This document shows positions 17,791 through 27,614 of a DNA stretch of 64,000 nucleotides, piece after piece. The notes below the pieces were generated by a model. The model saw only the letters and a program-made list of their open reading frames with translations. It was not told the DNA's origin and made no database searches. The first letter of the stretch is position 1. Every line of letters begins with the position of its first letter. This stretch comes from Agrococcus sp. Marseille-P2731. Its GTDB lineage: Bacteria > Actinomycetota > Actinomycetes > Actinomycetales > Microbacteriaceae. The translations under genes and the position numbers were made by a program. The stretch spans positions 642,192 to 706,191 of the forward strand of contig NZ_FPEG01000001.1 in assembly GCF_900117395.1 (NCBI RefSeq). The letters are read 5' to 3'.

Positions 17791-17866
17791 TGGTGCCCCC
17801 AGCAGGATTCGAACCTGCGGCCTTCTGCTCCGGAGGCAGACGCTCTATCCCCTGAGCTATGGGGGC
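17791..17866 (-). tRNA. tRNA-Arg (anticodon CCG)
   Basis: Read on the minus strand, the seven-base acceptor arm starts GCCCCCA (17866-17860) and closes with TGGGGGC before discriminator A (17794) and an encoded CCA (17793-17791). The D-arm GCTCAGGGGATAGAGC, the anticodon arm TCTGC-CTCCGGA-GCAGA and the T-arm GTTCGAATC are all standard. Loop bases 34-36 are CCG, reading CGG arginine codons. Confidence 0.95.
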
Positions 17867-17929
17867 CGGGCTGCCGAGGCAGCGTCGACCAATCTAGCAC
17901 CGCCAGAGCGGGTGCTCAGGACGGGCGGT

Positions 17930-18562
17930 TCACGCCTCGTGCGTCAGGCCGTGGCTCAGCTCGGCGAACGCGGCATCGATCAGCTCGGGGATCGTGCCGG
18001 CGTCGCCCTCGGTCGTGTCCCAGATGTGGATCGCGGTCTTGACGGCAGCGACGGCTGCGCCAGCGAGCAGTCGCGGGTACGCGGCGCTCTCCGGATCCTC
18101 GCCCGAGCGGAGGGCGATGGCCTCGCGGATGGCATCCTCGAGCTCGTCGAACTGCGACATGCGATGGGGGAGGAGCACCGGGTATCGCCGGATGAGCTCC
18201 TCCTTCTCGCGCAGCAGCTGGAGTCGCTCAGGCGACCACTCGCGCATCGCCTCGCTCAGCACCGCGCGCAAGGTCTGCAGCGGCGGCTCGTCGGCCGGCC
18301 GTTCCGCGATGCCGGCGACGAACTCGGCGGGGCTGTTGTCGTGGGCGGCGACGACGGCCGCCTCCTTCGAGACGAAGTAGTTGGAGACCGTGCGCGGCGA
18401 GACGAACGCTCGCTCGGCGATCTGATCGATCGTGATGATGTCGAGGCCGTGCTCCGCGGCGAGCGAGTAGGCGGCGTCAGCGATGGTGCGGTGCGTCAGC
18501 TGCTTCTTGCGCTCGCGGAGCCCGAGCTGCGGCTCATCGGTGGGCTGCGCTATCGCGGACAT
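17930..18562 (-). CDS. TetR-family transcriptional regulator
   Basis: A 210-residue regulator. The N-terminal DNA-binding domain (about residues 14-62) includes IDQIAERAFVSPRTVSNYFVSKE; a helical C-terminal domain of the MftR/TetR_C_17 style follows. ATG 18562 is preceded by AGGAG. A TTGACG/CAGACT promoter with a 17-base spacer lies upstream. It is divergent from the transglutaminase-like gene, its nearest possible target, and such regulators often control an efflux pump located elsewhere. It is not closely similar to the other TetR protein in this window. Confidence 0.85.
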   Translation of the reverse strand: MSAIAQPTDEPQLGLRERKKQLTHRTIADAAYSLAAEHGLDIITIDQIAERAFVSPRTVSNYFVSKEAAVVAAHDNSPAEFVAGIAERPADEPPLQTLRAVLSEAMREWSPERLQLLREKEELIRRYPVLLPHRMSQFDELEDAIREAIALRSGEDPESAAYPRLLAGAAVAAVKTAIHIWDTTEGDAGTIPELIDAAFAELSHGLTHEA

Positions 18563-18601
18563 GAGGCTCCTGGTTCAGCGCCGATGCGGGTCGGCTGGTA
18601 G

Positions 18602-18659
18602 GGCAAGTCTGTATCGTAACAGTGTTTGCGTCAAGACACGATCGGGTCTGGCAAGTCTG
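18602..18659 (-). promoter_or_regulatory. Promoter and repeats upstream of tetR-like gene
   Basis: On the minus strand TTGACG (18634-18629) and CAGACT (18611-18606) are 17 bases apart. ATCGT (18613-18617) and ACGAT (18638-18642) form an inverted pair around the promoter. GGCAAGTCTG occurs twice, at 18602 and 18650. Any of these could be operator sequences. Confidence 0.4.
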
Positions 18660-18718
18660 CTGTCGGCGCACTGCCAGATCGCGCCGCATCCCTGGCCGCT
18701 GTGGGAAGATCGAGGACG

Positions 18719-19510
18719 ATGCGAACCGCGCGTGCTGCCTTCTCGATGTCGCTCGTCGGCGACACCGAGTTCGTGCTGCTCGCGCTCCCTGCCGAGGCGT
18801 ACGGCTCCGACGACCGCATCAGCGTCGTCGTCGACGGGGCACCGGTCGAGTGGCGCATCGCCGAGGGCGCCCACGACACCCGGCAGCTGCTGTTCACCGC
18901 GCCCGCCGGGCGACTCGACGTCGAGGTCGAGTCGACGCTCCAGAGCCTGCAGCGGCCCGTGGAGGGCGCGGACCCGGCGCGCTACCTGGCGGACTCCCGC
19001 TACGTCGAGGCCAGTGCGCTGCGCGGCTTCGTCGATGAGCGCTTCGGGCGCGCGAGCGGCTTCGAGGCCGTCGACGCGATGCGCAACTGGATCGCCCGCG
19101 GCTTCACCTACTCACCGGCGCTCTCGGCGATCGATGACACCGCGGTCTCGACGATGCAGAAGGCGGGCGGCATGTGCCGCGACTACGCGCACGTCATGAT
19201 CGCCCTCGCGCGCGCCGCCGGCATCCCGGCCCGCTACGCCGGCGTCTACGCGCCGGGACTGACGCCGCCCGACTTCCACGCCGTCGCCGAGGTGCACGTC
19301 GACGGGGACTGGTGGGTCGTCGATCCCACCGGCCTCGCGCCGCGCGGCAGCCTCATCCGCATCGCCACGGGTGCGGATGCGCTCGAGACCGCGTGGGCGA
19401 CCACGACCGGCAACCCGGTGCGACTCACGAGCCTCTCGGTCGAGGCGGCCGACGACGGGCTGCCGGAGGGCACCGTCGACGACCCTCGCCAGCGCTACCG
19501 CATCCTCTGA
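18719..19510 (+). CDS. Transglutaminase-like domain protein
   Basis: A 263-residue protein with an N-terminal beta-rich region (residues 1-85) and a transglutaminase-like cysteine-protease fold. The probable catalytic triad is Cys153 (GGMCRDYAHVM), His187 (DFHAVAEVHV) and Asp202 (WWVVDPTG). No signal peptide is present, so it is cytosolic. ATG 18719, with GAGG close by, fits the family better than the open-frame start at 18626. Substrate is unknown; related bacterial proteins hydrolyse peptide or isopeptide bonds. Confidence 0.82.
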   Translation: MRTARAAFSMSLVGDTEFVLLALPAEAYGSDDRISVVVDGAPVEWRIAEGAHDTRQLLFTAPAGRLDVEVESTLQSLQRPVEGADPARYLADSRYVEASALRGFVDERFGRASGFEAVDAMRNWIARGFTYSPALSAIDDTAVSTMQKAGGMCRDYAHVMIALARAAGIPARYAGVYAPGLTPPDFHAVAEVHVDGDWWVVDPTGLAPRGSLIRIATGADALETAWATTTGNPVRLTSLSVEAADDGLPEGTVDDPRQRYRIL

Positions 19511-19524
19511 CGCAGCCGGGTGCG

Positions 19525-20106
19525 TCAGGAGACGTTGGCCGCCACCTGCTCGAGCACCGCTGCGGCGTCCTGCTCGGTCACGAAGTACTCGGACGCGACG
19601 CTCAGCAGCGCCTCGCCGTCGAGCGTCGTCGCGACGCCGATCTCGCCGACGGTCTCGAAGGCCGGGCCGGTGGTGCCCTGCGCCTGCGGCAGTACGGCGA
19701 TCACGAGCCGGTCCGAGCCCGTGACGTGCTGGTACGCGCAGACGGTGCCGCCCGCATCCGCGACGTCGGCCGTGGTGCCCGGCAGCTCGCCCCGCTCGCT
19801 CGTCGGTGCGAAGTTCGGGTTGAACGCGTAGAGGTCGTCGGCGGTGAAGACCTCGGAGCATGCGATCTCGCCCGCGATCGGCGGCGTCGTGGGCTCTGCC
19901 GTCTCGGAGGCGGCGGGCTCGCTCGGCGAGGGGGTCGGCTCGGCGGAGCCGCTCGGCGAGGGGGTCGGCTGCGCGCTCGTGGAGGGCGACGGCGACTCGG
20001 TCGGTGCCAGCGCGCCGGGCTCGCAGCCCGTCAGCGCGAGCGCCGACGCGGCCGCGACGATCGCGACGGGGAGGAGGCGAGGGATGCGGTGGCGGAGGCT
20101 CGGCAT
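19525..20106 (-). CDS. Lipoprotein of unknown function with Ser/Pro linker
   Basis: A 193-residue protein with a lipoprotein signal peptide ending LALTGC (lipobox Cys28), a Pro/Ser/Thr/Glu-rich linker (about residues 30-75) that spans the wall, and a 115-residue globular domain with two cysteines (IACSEVF and GTVCAYQH) that may form a disulfide. I recognise no catalytic motif. TACGCT lies six bases before the ATG, so the mRNA is probably leaderless. It is back-to-back with argS and shares a 59-bp intergenic region with it. Confidence 0.75.
   Translation of the reverse strand: MPSLRHRIPRLLPVAIVAAASALALTGCEPGALAPTESPSPSTSAQPTPSPSGSAEPTPSPSEPAASETAEPTTPPIAGEIACSEVFTADDLYAFNPNFAPTSERGELPGTTADVADAGGTVCAYQHVTGSDRLVIAVLPQAQGTTGPAFETVGEIGVATTLDGEALLSVASEYFVTEQDAAAVLEQVAANVS
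19921..19970. repeat. Direct 20-bp repeat in linker coding region
   Basis: The 20 bases from 19921 recur identically at 19951. They encode the Pro-Thr-Pro-Ser-Pro-Ser linker of the lipoprotein, so length variation by slippage is plausible. Confidence 0.7.
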
Positions 20107-20112
20107 GCTGCC

Positions 20113-20159
20113 AGCGTAGGGCGGACCGCCGACGGGCAGCGGCAGCCGCGCACTAGAAT
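20113..20159. promoter_or_regulatory. Back-to-back leaderless promoters
   Basis: TACGCT on the minus strand (20118-20113) lies six bases before the lipoprotein ATG, and TAGAAT on the plus strand (20154-20159) lies six bases before the argS ATG. Confidence 0.6.
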
Positions 20160-20165
20160 CGAGGG

Positions 20166-21824
20166 ATGCAGCCCTCCGAGATCTCTGTCGCCGTGCTCGC
20201 CGCCGTCCGGGCAGCGGTCGGGCGACGAGCCGCCGAGATCGAGGTCGGCGAGGGCGACATCGTGCTCGAGCGCCCGCGCAACCGCGACCACGGCGACTGG
20301 GCCACGAACGCCGCGATGCGCTTCGCCAAGAAGGCTGGCGCCAACCCGCGCGAGCTCGCGGAGGAGATCGCCGCAGCGCTCAGCGCGGTCGAGGGCATCG
20401 CGGGCGCCGACGTCGCGGGCCCCGGCTTCATCAACCTGCGGCTCGCCGCCGGCGCCGCGGGCGAGCTGGCGCGCACGATCGTCGAGGCGGGCGAGGCCTA
20501 CGGGCAGGGGGACGCGCTGCAGGGCGTGCGCATCAACCTCGAGTTCGTCTCCGCGAACCCGACCGGCCCCATCCACATGGGCGGCACCCGCTGGGCAGCG
20601 GTCGGCGACAGCCTGGGCCGCGTGCTCGAGCGCCAGGGCGGCCTCGTCACCCGCGAGTACTACTTCAACGACCACGGCGGCCAGATCGACCGCTTCGCGC
20701 GCAGCCTCGTCGCGGCGTTCCGCGGCGAGCCGACGCCCGAGGACGGCTACGGCGGCGCCTACATCGCCGAGATCGCGCGCAAGGTGGACGACGCCTACGA
20801 CGGCGACCTGCTCGACCTGGGCGACGCCGAGCTGCAGGAGGCGTTCCGCGCCAACGGCGTGCAGCTGATGTTCGAGGAGATCAAGCGGGACCTGCACGAG
20901 TTCGGCGTCGACTTCGACGTCTTCTTCCACGAGCACCAGGTGCAGTCGGACGGCTCGGTCGACCGCGCGATCGAGACGCTCCGCGAGCGCGGGCACATCT
21001 TCGAGCAGGAGGGCGCGCTCTGGCTGCGCACCACGACGTTCGGCGACGACAAGGATCGCGTCGTCGTGCGCTCGAACGGCGAGCCCGCCTACTTCTCGGG
21101 CGACCTCGGCTACTACCAGAACAAGCGCGAGCGCGGCTTCCAGCAGAGCATCATCATGCTCGGCGCCGATCACCACGGCTACGTCGGCCGCATGATGGCG
21201 ATGTGCGCGGCGTTCGGCGACACCCCGCACGAGCACCTCGAGCTCATGATCGGCCAGATGGTCAACCTCATCCGCGACGGCGCCCCCGTGCGGATGTCGA
21301 AGCGCGCGGGCACCATCGTGACGATGGAGGACCTCGTGGACGCGGTGGGCGTGGACGCCGCCCGCTACGCACTGGTGCGCTCGAGCGCCGACACGCCGCT
21401 CGACATCGACCTCGCGCTGCTGACGCAGCGCACCAACGACAATCCGGTCTACTACGTGCAGTACGCGCACGCCCGCATGTCGGCGGTCGCCCGCAACGCG
21501 GCTGCTGCAGGCGTCGACCGCGGCGAGTTCGATCCCTCGCTGCTGGAGCACCCGAGCGAGTCGGCGCTGCTCGGCGCGCTCGCCGACTTCCCGCGCGTGC
21601 TCACCCAGGCCGCTGAGCTGCGCGAGCCGCACCGCGTCGCGCGCTTCGCCGAGGAGCTCGCGGGCCTCTACCACCGCTGGTACGACGCCTGCCGGGTCAC
21701 CCCGGTCGGCGACGAGCCCATCGCGACGGTGCACCGCACGCGCCTGTGGCTCAACGACGCGGCCGGCCAGGTGCTGCGCAGCGCCCTGTCGACCGTCGGG
21801 GTCTCGGCGCCGGAGCGCATGTAG
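20166..21824 (+). CDS. argS: Arginyl-tRNA synthetase
   Basis: A 552-residue class I synthetase charging tRNA-Arg. It has the N-terminal Arg-tRNA recognition domain (about residues 1-90), the signature [11 protein letters not shown] (HIGH-type motif reading HMGG), the catalytic Rossmann core, the KMSKS-region sequence [15 protein letters not shown] and the DALR anticodon-binding domain ending at ERM. It is the first gene of the conserved block that continues with lysA, hom, thrC, thrB and rho. The leaderless -10 TAGAAT fixes ATG 20166. Confidence 0.97.
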   Translation: MQPSEISVAVLAAVRAAVGRRAAEIEVGEGDIVLERPRNRDHGDWATNAAMRFAKKAGANPRELAEEIAAALSAVEGIAGADVAGPGFINLRLAAGAAGELARTIVEAGEAYGQGDALQGVRINLEFVSANPTGPIHMGGTRWAAVGDSLGRVLERQGGLVTREYYFNDHGGQIDRFARSLVAAFRGEPTPEDGYGGAYIAEIARKVDDAYDGDLLDLGDAELQEAFRANGVQLMFEEIKRDLHEFGVDFDVFFHEHQVQSDGSVDRAIETLRERGHIFEQEGALWLRTTTFGDDKDRVVVRSNGEPAYFSGDLGYYQNKRERGFQQSIIMLGADHHGYVGRMMAMCAAFGDTPHEHLELMIGQMVNLIRDGAPVRMSKRAGTIVTMEDLVDAVGVDAARYALVRSSADTPLDIDLALLTQRTNDNPVYYVQYAHARMSAVARNAAAAGVDRGEFDPSLLEHPSESALLGALADFPRVLTQAAELREPHRVARFAEELAGLYHRWYDACRVTPVGDEPIATVHRTRLWLNDAAGQVLRSALSTVGVSAPERM

Positions 21825-21874
21825 CGACAGCGCCGCGACGTCCTCGTCCCGCGACGCTCCCCGGCAGCGGCCGC

Positions 21875-22567
21875 TCAGCGCGGGCGCGTGCGGGGGGCCG
21901 CCGCGCGGTAGACCGAGACGCTCGGCTCGCCCGGCATCCAGAAGCGCCACGGGAAGGCGGATGCGTCCCCACCGGGACCGCTGACGCCCACGCGCGGCCC
22001 CGTGCGGAAGGGCATCGGCGCCGCGGCGGGCGCGAACGACCACTGCGCCGCGGGGGCCAGCGCGGCACCGGGCTCGAAAGCCGACGCCGCGCCGGGCTGG
22101 GAGCCCTCGTCCCGCGGCCCGAGCGGAGCCCCGTCGTCCGCGAGCGTCGCCCCGAGCGCCTGCGCCACGTTGCCCGGCCCGCGCGCGGGCTCGCCCACGA
22201 CGGGCGAGCGACGCCGGGCAGCGCGGCGCTCGAGCGCGAGCGGCAGTCCTTCGACGACCTCGCCGGCGCGCACGAGCACGCCCCATCCGCTGCCGGCCGG
22301 CCCGGCCACGATGTTCACGGCGTGGTGCATGCCGTAGGTGAAGTAGCAGTAGACGTGCCCGCCCGGTCCGAACATGGTCGCGTTGCGAGCCGTCTGCCCG
22401 CGGAAGGTGTGCGCACCGGGGTCGTCGCTGCCGCGGTAGGCCTCCACCTCGGTGACGCGCACGGCCACGGCACCGACCGCATCCGCGCGTCGCAGCACGC
22501 CGCCGAGCAGCAGCGGCGCGAGCTCGACCGGGTCGCGCTCGAACCAGGTTGCGTCAGGTGTCGGCAC
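21875..22567 (-). CDS. mpg: 3-methyladenine DNA glycosylase, AAG/MPG family
   Basis: A 230-residue base-excision repair glycosylase removing alkylated purines. Family landmarks are LLLGGVL, RVTEVEAYRGSDDPGAHTFRG (with the catalytic Glu), ARNATMFGPGGHVYCYFTYGMHH and the later RGPGNVAQALG. Two in-frame GTG codons are possible, 22576 and 22567; GTG 22567 is preferred because TACCGT lies seven bases upstream. It sits between argS and lysA, on the opposite strand to both, an insertion into an otherwise conserved order. Confidence 0.9.
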   Translation of the reverse strand: MPTPDATWFERDPVELAPLLLGGVLRRADAVGAVAVRVTEVEAYRGSDDPGAHTFRGQTARNATMFGPGGHVYCYFTYGMHHAVNIVAGPAGSGWGVLVRAGEVVEGLPLALERRAARRRSPVVGEPARGPGNVAQALGATLADDGAPLGPRDEGSQPGAASAFEPGAALAPAAQWSFAPAAAPMPFRTGPRVGVSGPGGDASAFPWRFWMPGEPSVSVYRAAAPRTRPR

Positions 22568-22574
22568 GCACGGC

Positions 22575-22599
22575 ACGGTATCCGACGGTTCCCTAAGAT
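22575..22599. promoter_or_regulatory. Divergent -10 elements for mpg and lysA
   Basis: Minus-strand TACCGT (22580-22575) serves mpg with a leaderless start. Plus-strand TAAGAT (22594-22599) would start transcription near 22606, giving lysA a leader of about 65 bases. Confidence 0.5.
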
Positions 22600-22669
22600 G
22601 GTGTCAGCGCCACAAGCGCAGACGCCGCCTGCCAGGCAGGCCCCCACCCCTCGTACGGACGGAGCCCCC

Positions 22670-24115
22670 GTGCCGCATCCGCTCGCCCCGCAGCTGACCG
22701 ATCCGGCCGACGCGAACGCGCTCGCCGAGGGCGTCTGGCCCGCGGGCGCCGAGCGCGTCGACGGCGTGCTGCACGTGCGGGGCGCCTCCGTCGCAGACAT
22801 CGCGGCAGAGCACGGCACCCCGTTCCTGCTCGTCGACGAGACCGTCGTGCGCGAGCGCGCCCGTCGCATCCGCACCGCCTTCGAGGCCGCGTTCGCCGTG
22901 CCGGGCGGCGAGCCCGCCGTCGACGTCTACTACGCGGGCAAGGCGCTGCTGACGGCCGATCTGGCGCGATGGATGCGCGCGGAGGGCCTGCGCATCGACG
23001 TGTGCACCGGCGGCGAGCTGGCGGTCGCGCTGCGCGCGGGCGTCGAGCCTGCGGCCATCGGGTTCCACGGCAACAACAAGTCGGTCGCCGAGATCGAGGC
23101 GGGCGTCGAGGCGGGCGTCGGCACCTTCGTCATCGACTCGCCGATCGAGGTCGAGCGCATCGCGGCGGCCGCGGAGGCTGCCGGCCGGGTGCAGCGCGTG
23201 CGGCTGCGCATCTCGGTGGGCGTGCACGCCTCGACCCACGAGTTCCTCGCGACGAGCCACGAGGATCAGAAGTTCGGCATCCCGGTGGCCGAGGCGCCGG
23301 CGGTCGTCCGGCGCATCCGCGCCCTGCCGAGCCTCGAGCTCGTGGGCCTGCACACGCACATCGGCTCGCAGATCTTCGACCACGAGGGCTTCGCGGCCTC
23401 CGCCCGGCGCATGCTCGCGCTGCACGCCGAGCTCGGCGCCGACGGCCAGCAGCTCCCCGAGCTGAACCTCGGCGGCGGCTTCGGCATCGCCTACACGGCG
23501 GCCGACAGCCCTGAGCCCATCGAGGCGATCGCCTCGAGGCTCGCGGATGCGGTGCGGCAGGCTGCGGGCGAGCTCGGCGTCGCGGTGCCGAGGATCGCGA
23601 TCGAGCCGGGCCGCTGGATCGTCGGGCCCGCCGGCATCACCGTCTACACCGTCGGCACGATCAAGCCCGTGCAGCTGGGCGACGGCGCCCGCACCTACGT
23701 CTCCGTCGACGGCGGCATGGCCGACAACGCCCGGCCGGCGCTCTACGGCGCGCAGTACTCCGCCCGCATCGCCTCCCGCTCGTCGGATGCGGAGCCCGCG
23801 CTCGTGCGCGTCGCCGGCCGCCACTGCGAGTCGGGCGACATCGTCGTCGACGCCGAGTGGCTGCCCGCCGACGTCGCGCCCGGCGACCTGCTCGCGGTCG
23901 CCGCGACGGGCGCCTACTGCCACTCGCTCGCGTCGAACTACAACGCGGCGCCGCGCCCGCCGGTGCTCTCGGTGTCGGTGCTGCCCGACGGCGGTGCGCT
24001 CGTGCGCACCCTCGTGCGGCGGGAGTCGATCGACGACGTGCTCTCGCGCGACGCCGGTCTCGACCCGGCTCCTGCCGCCGACCCCGAACCCAGCAACGGA
24101 GCCGCATCCGCATGA
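22670..24115 (+). CDS. lysA: Diaminopimelate decarboxylase
   Basis: A 481-residue PLP enzyme making L-lysine from meso-diaminopimelate. The PLP lysine is Lys91 in DVYYAGKALL. Other marks are GFHGNNKS, GLHTHIGSQI, ELNLGGGFGI, IEPGRWIVGPAG and CESGDIVVDA (substrate-binding Cys-Glu). GTG 22670 has GGAG at a good distance; the upstream in-frame ATG 22598 overlaps the -10 and is rejected. The stop overlaps the hom ATG (ATGA), coupling lysine and threonine/methionine branches. Confidence 0.96.
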   Translation: MPHPLAPQLTDPADANALAEGVWPAGAERVDGVLHVRGASVADIAAEHGTPFLLVDETVVRERARRIRTAFEAAFAVPGGEPAVDVYYAGKALLTADLARWMRAEGLRIDVCTGGELAVALRAGVEPAAIGFHGNNKSVAEIEAGVEAGVGTFVIDSPIEVERIAAAAEAAGRVQRVRLRISVGVHASTHEFLATSHEDQKFGIPVAEAPAVVRRIRALPSLELVGLHTHIGSQIFDHEGFAASARRMLALHAELGADGQQLPELNLGGGFGIAYTAADSPEPIEAIASRLADAVRQAAGELGVAVPRIAIEPGRWIVGPAGITVYTVGTIKPVQLGDGARTYVSVDGGMADNARPALYGAQYSARIASRSSDAEPALVRVAGRHCESGDIVVDAEWLPADVAPGDLLAVAATGAYCHSLASNYNAAPRPPVLSVSVLPDGGALVRTLVRRESIDDVLSRDAGLDPAPAADPEPSNGAASA

Positions 24116-25416
24116 ACTCCTACCGTTCCCTCCGCATCGCGCTGCTCGGCGCGGGCAGCGTCGGCTCCCAGGTCGCTCGGCTGCTGCTCGAGCAGCACGA
24201 CGAGCTCGCCGCGCGGGTGGGCGCGCCGCTCGAGCTCGTCGGCATCGGCGTGCGCGACGTCGACGCGCCGCGCGACGTCGACCTGCCGCGCGAGCTGCTC
24301 ACCACCGACCTCGGCACGCTCGTCGCCGGCGCCGACATCGTCGTCGAGCTGCTCGGCGGCATCGAGCCCGCGCGCGGCCTGCTGCTCGACGCCATCGCGG
24401 CCGGGGCCGACGTCGTCACCGCGAACAAGGCGCTCGTCGCGGCGCACGGGCCGGAGCTCTTCCAGGCGGCGGAGACGGTCGGCGCCCAGGTCGCCTACGA
24501 GGCGGCCGTCGGCGGCGCCATCCCCATCATCCGCCCGCTCGAGCAGTCCCTCGCGGGCGACCGGGTGACGCGCGTCATGGGCATCGTCAACGGCACCACC
24601 AACTTCATCCTCGACCGCATGCACACCGAGGGCTCGTCGCTCGAGGAGGCCCTGCGCATCGCGACCGAGCTGGGCTACGCCGAGGCCGACCCGACCGCCG
24701 ACATCGAGGGCTTCGACGCGGCGAGCAAGGCGACGATCCTCGCCTCGCTCGCCTTCCACACGGAGGTGCCCGCCTCCCGGGTGCACCGCGAGGGCATCAC
24801 GGGTGTGACGGATGCGATGGTGCAGCAGGCGGAGCGCAACGGCCGGGTGCTGAAGCTCGTGGCGATCTGCGAGCGGCTGCCGGGAGAGCCTGGCGGCGAC
24901 GCCCGCGATCGCGTCTCCGCACGCGTGCATCCGGTCTCGCTGCCTGCGACGCATCCGCTCGCCGCCGTGCACGAGGCGATGAACGCGATCTTCGTCACCG
25001 CGGAGTCGGCCGGCGACCTGATGTTCTACGGCGCGGGCGCCGGCGGCCCGGAGACCGCCTCCGCGGTGCTCGGCGACCTCGTCTCGATCGCCCGGCGCCA
25101 CGTCGCCGGCGGCCCCGGCATGCCCGGCTCGACGCACGCGAAGCTCGGCCTCGCGCCCTTCGGCGACGTCGTCGCGCGGCACGAGGTGGCGCTCACGGTC
25201 AGCGACCGGCCCGGCGTGCTCGCCGCGGTCGCCGGCCTCTTCTCGGAGCAGGGCGTGTCGGTCGAGTCGGTGCGGCAGGATCCGACCGACGGCAGCGCGG
25301 CGCTCGTGCTCGGCACCCACGCCGCGAGCGAGGCGCGCATCGCAGATGTGCTCGAGGCGCTCGAGGCGCACACCGACGTGGAGCGGATCGACAGCGTGAT
25401 CCGGCTCATCGACTAG
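24112..25416 (+). CDS. hom: Homoserine dehydrogenase
   Basis: A 434-residue enzyme reducing aspartate semialdehyde to homoserine. It has the NAD(P) motif LGAGSVGSQVA (residues 12-22), the catalytic-region sequence VTANKALVAAHG, AVGGAIPIIRPL, GIVNGTTNFILDRM, and a C-terminal ACT domain (HEVALTVSDRPGVLAAVAGLF), the usual site of threonine feedback. It is coupled to lysA by ATGA and precedes thrC by nine bases. Confidence 0.97.
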   Translation: MNSYRSLRIALLGAGSVGSQVARLLLEQHDELAARVGAPLELVGIGVRDVDAPRDVDLPRELLTTDLGTLVAGADIVVELLGGIEPARGLLLDAIAAGADVVTANKALVAAHGPELFQAAETVGAQVAYEAAVGGAIPIIRPLEQSLAGDRVTRVMGIVNGTTNFILDRMHTEGSSLEEALRIATELGYAEADPTADIEGFDAASKATILASLAFHTEVPASRVHREGITGVTDAMVQQAERNGRVLKLVAICERLPGEPGGDARDRVSARVHPVSLPATHPLAAVHEAMNAIFVTAESAGDLMFYGAGAGGPETASAVLGDLVSIARRHVAGGPGMPGSTHAKLGLAPFGDVVARHEVALTVSDRPGVLAAVAGLFSEQGVSVESVRQDPTDGSAALVLGTHAASEARIADVLEALEAHTDVERIDSVIRLID

Positions 25417-25425
25417 GAGAGAACC

Positions 25426-26502
25426 ATGGCGAAGCGGAATCATTGGCAGGGCGTGCTGCGCGAGTGGGCCGACGTGCTCGACGTGACGGATGCGTCGACG
25501 GTCGTGACGCTCGGCGAGGGCGGCACCCCGCTCATCGAGTCGAGGGCGCTGTCGCAGATGACCGACGCGCGCGTCTTCGTGAAGTTCGAGGGGCTGAACC
25601 CCACGGGCTCGTTCAAGGACCGCGGCATGACGGTGGCGCTCTCGCGCGCCGTCGAGCGCGGCGCGAAGGCCATCGCCTGCGCGTCGACCGGCAACACCTC
25701 TGCGTCGGCCGCCGCCTACGCGGCCGCCGCGGGGATCCAGGCGATCGTGCTCGTGCCGGAGGGCAAGATCTCGATGGGCAAGCTCGCGCAGTCGGTCGTG
25801 CACGGCGCGCGCATCGTGCAGGTGCGCGGCAACTTCGACGACTGCCTCGAGATCTCGAAGGAGCTCGCCGACCGCTACCCGGTGCACCTCGTCAACTCGG
25901 TGAACGACGACCGCATCGAGGGGCAGAAGACCGCGGCCCTCGAGATCGTCGACGTGCTGGGCGACGCCCCCGACATCCACTGCATCCCGGTGGGCAACGC
26001 GGGCAACATCACGAGCTACTGGCGCGGCTACTCGCTCGCCGAGACCTCCGGCATGGCCACCAGGAGGCCGCGGATGCTCGGGTTCCAGGCCGCGGGCGCG
26101 GCGCCGATCGTGCACGGCGAGGTGGTGCGGCAGCCCGACACGGTCGCGACCGCGATCCGCATCGGCAACCCGGCCTCGTGGCAGCAGGCGCTCGACGCGC
26201 GCGACGAGTCCGGCGGCTTCATCGGCGCGATCGACGACGCGGGCATCCTGCGCGCGCAGCGGCTGCTCGCCTCCTCGACCGGCGTCTTCGTCGAGCCTGC
26301 CTCGGCCATCTCGGTCGCCGGCCTGCTCGAGCGCCACGCTGCCGGCGAGATCCCCGCGGGGTCGACGGTCGCGCTCACGGTGACCGGGCACGGCCTCAAG
26401 GACGCGCAGTGGGGCCTGCGGCTCGAGGACGGCTCCGACGCCACCCCCGAGTCGGCGGACGCCGACACCACGCAGGTCGCTCAGCTGCTGGGACTGGCAT
26501 GA
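25426..26502 (+). CDS. thrC: Threonine synthase
   Basis: A 358-residue PLP enzyme converting O-phosphohomoserine to threonine. The PLP lysine is Lys64 in [11 protein letters not shown]; the phosphate-binding loop is [12 protein letters not shown] and the tail holds [11 protein letters not shown] clear GGAGA precedes the ATG. Its stop overlaps the thrB start (ATGA). Confidence 0.97.
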   Translation: MAKRNHWQGVLREWADVLDVTDASTVVTLGEGGTPLIESRALSQMTDARVFVKFEGLNPTGSFKDRGMTVALSRAVERGAKAIACASTGNTSASAAAYAAAAGIQAIVLVPEGKISMGKLAQSVVHGARIVQVRGNFDDCLEISKELADRYPVHLVNSVNDDRIEGQKTAALEIVDVLGDAPDIHCIPVGNAGNITSYWRGYSLAETSGMATRRPRMLGFQAAGAAPIVHGEVVRQPDTVATAIRIGNPASWQQALDARDESGGFIGAIDDAGILRAQRLLASSTGVFVEPASAISVAGLLERHAAGEIPAGSTVALTVTGHGLKDAQWGLRLEDGSDATPESADADTTQVAQLLGLA

Positions 26503-27458
26503 CGGGCGCGGCGGCGACCGTGCCGCTCGGTCGACGCGTGCGCGTGCGCGTCCCGGCGACGAGCGCGAACCTCGGCCCGGGCTTCGACACGCTCGGGCTG
26601 GCGCTCAACGTGCACGACGAGCTCGAGGTGGAGGCCGTCGCCGAGGGCGTGCGCGTCGCGGTGACGGGCGTGGGGGAGGCGGGCACCGAGCTCAGCGTGC
26701 CCACCGACGAGACGAACCTCGTGGCCCGCTCGATCCTCCACGTCTTCGACCGGGTCGGCGTCCAGGCGCCGGGCCTCGTGCTCGAGGCGCGCAACAGCAT
26801 CCCGCACGGGCGCGGCATGGGCTCCTCCGGTGCCGCGATCGTGTCGGGCGTGCTCGCCGCCAAGGGCCTGCTCGAGGGCATCGCCCCGGTCGACGACGAC
26901 GCCGTGCTGCGCTTCGCGACCGAGCTCGAGGGCCACCCCGACAACGTGGCGCCCGCCATCTTCGGCGGCCTCACGATCGCGTGGGTCGACGAGACGGGGC
27001 CGCGCCAGAAGCAGCTCGCCGTGCACCGCGGGGTCTCCCTGCTCGTGGCGGTGCCGGAGGGCACGATGTCGACCCAGCTCGCGCGCAGCCTCCAGCCCGA
27101 GGCCGTGCCGCACGCCGACGCCGTCTTCAACGTCTCGCGATCCGCGCTGCTCGTCGCGGCGCTCACCCAGAGCCCGGAGCTGCTGCTCGACGCCACAGAG
27201 GATCGCCTGCACCAGTCGTACCGCGCGAGCGCGATGCCGCAGACGAGCGCGCTCGTCCAGGCGCTCCGAGCCGCGGGTCACGCCGCCGTCGTCTCGGGCG
27301 CCGGGCCATCGGTGCTCGTGCTCGCGGGCGACCCCGCAGCCCGGCTGGATGCCGCCCGGATCGTCGAGGACGCGCCGGATGCGTGGAGTGCGCGCCTGCT
27401 GGCCGTCGACATCCGCGGTGGTACAGTGGAGCCCATCCCCACCAGTGCCGCGGCGTAG
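26499..27458 (+). CDS. thrB: Homoserine kinase
   Basis: A 319-residue GHMP-superfamily kinase phosphorylating homoserine. It has [17 protein letters not shown] at the N-terminus, the ATP loop [29 protein letters not shown] and the C-terminal [13 protein letters not shown]. It is translated from an ATG overlapping the thrC stop. The order hom-thrC-thrB puts the last enzyme's gene before the kinase gene, as in Mycobacterium. Confidence 0.97.
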   Translation: MTGAAATVPLGRRVRVRVPATSANLGPGFDTLGLALNVHDELEVEAVAEGVRVAVTGVGEAGTELSVPTDETNLVARSILHVFDRVGVQAPGLVLEARNSIPHGRGMGSSGAAIVSGVLAAKGLLEGIAPVDDDAVLRFATELEGHPDNVAPAIFGGLTIAWVDETGPRQKQLAVHRGVSLLVAVPEGTMSTQLARSLQPEAVPHADAVFNVSRSALLVAALTQSPELLLDATEDRLHQSYRASAMPQTSALVQALRAAGHAAVVSGAGPSVLVLAGDPAARLDAARIVEDAPDAWSARLLAVDIRGGTVEPIPTSAAA

Positions 27459-27514
27459 CCCGGCTGGGGTGTTCCAGACTCCAACTCTCTGCATCTCTGA
27501 TGCGCTCGACCGCC

Positions 27515-27535
27515 GAGCAGCTGTGACAGCTGCTC
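27515..27535 (+). promoter_or_regulatory. Strong hairpin in the thrB-rho interval
   Basis: GAGCAGCTG (27515-27523) and CAGCTGCTC (27527-27535) form a perfect nine-base stem with a three-base loop, 80 bases before the rho ATG. No T-run follows. It may end the thr transcript or take part in rho autogenous control. The rest of 27459-27614 shows only AAGGAG before rho. Confidence 0.5.
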
Positions 27536-27614
27536 AGGCCGTGGGCGCAGCGGGAGACAAGGTCCCATGCCCGCGGCATCGCGCGCGGGCCAACTCATAA
27601 GGAGCACTCGCGCT

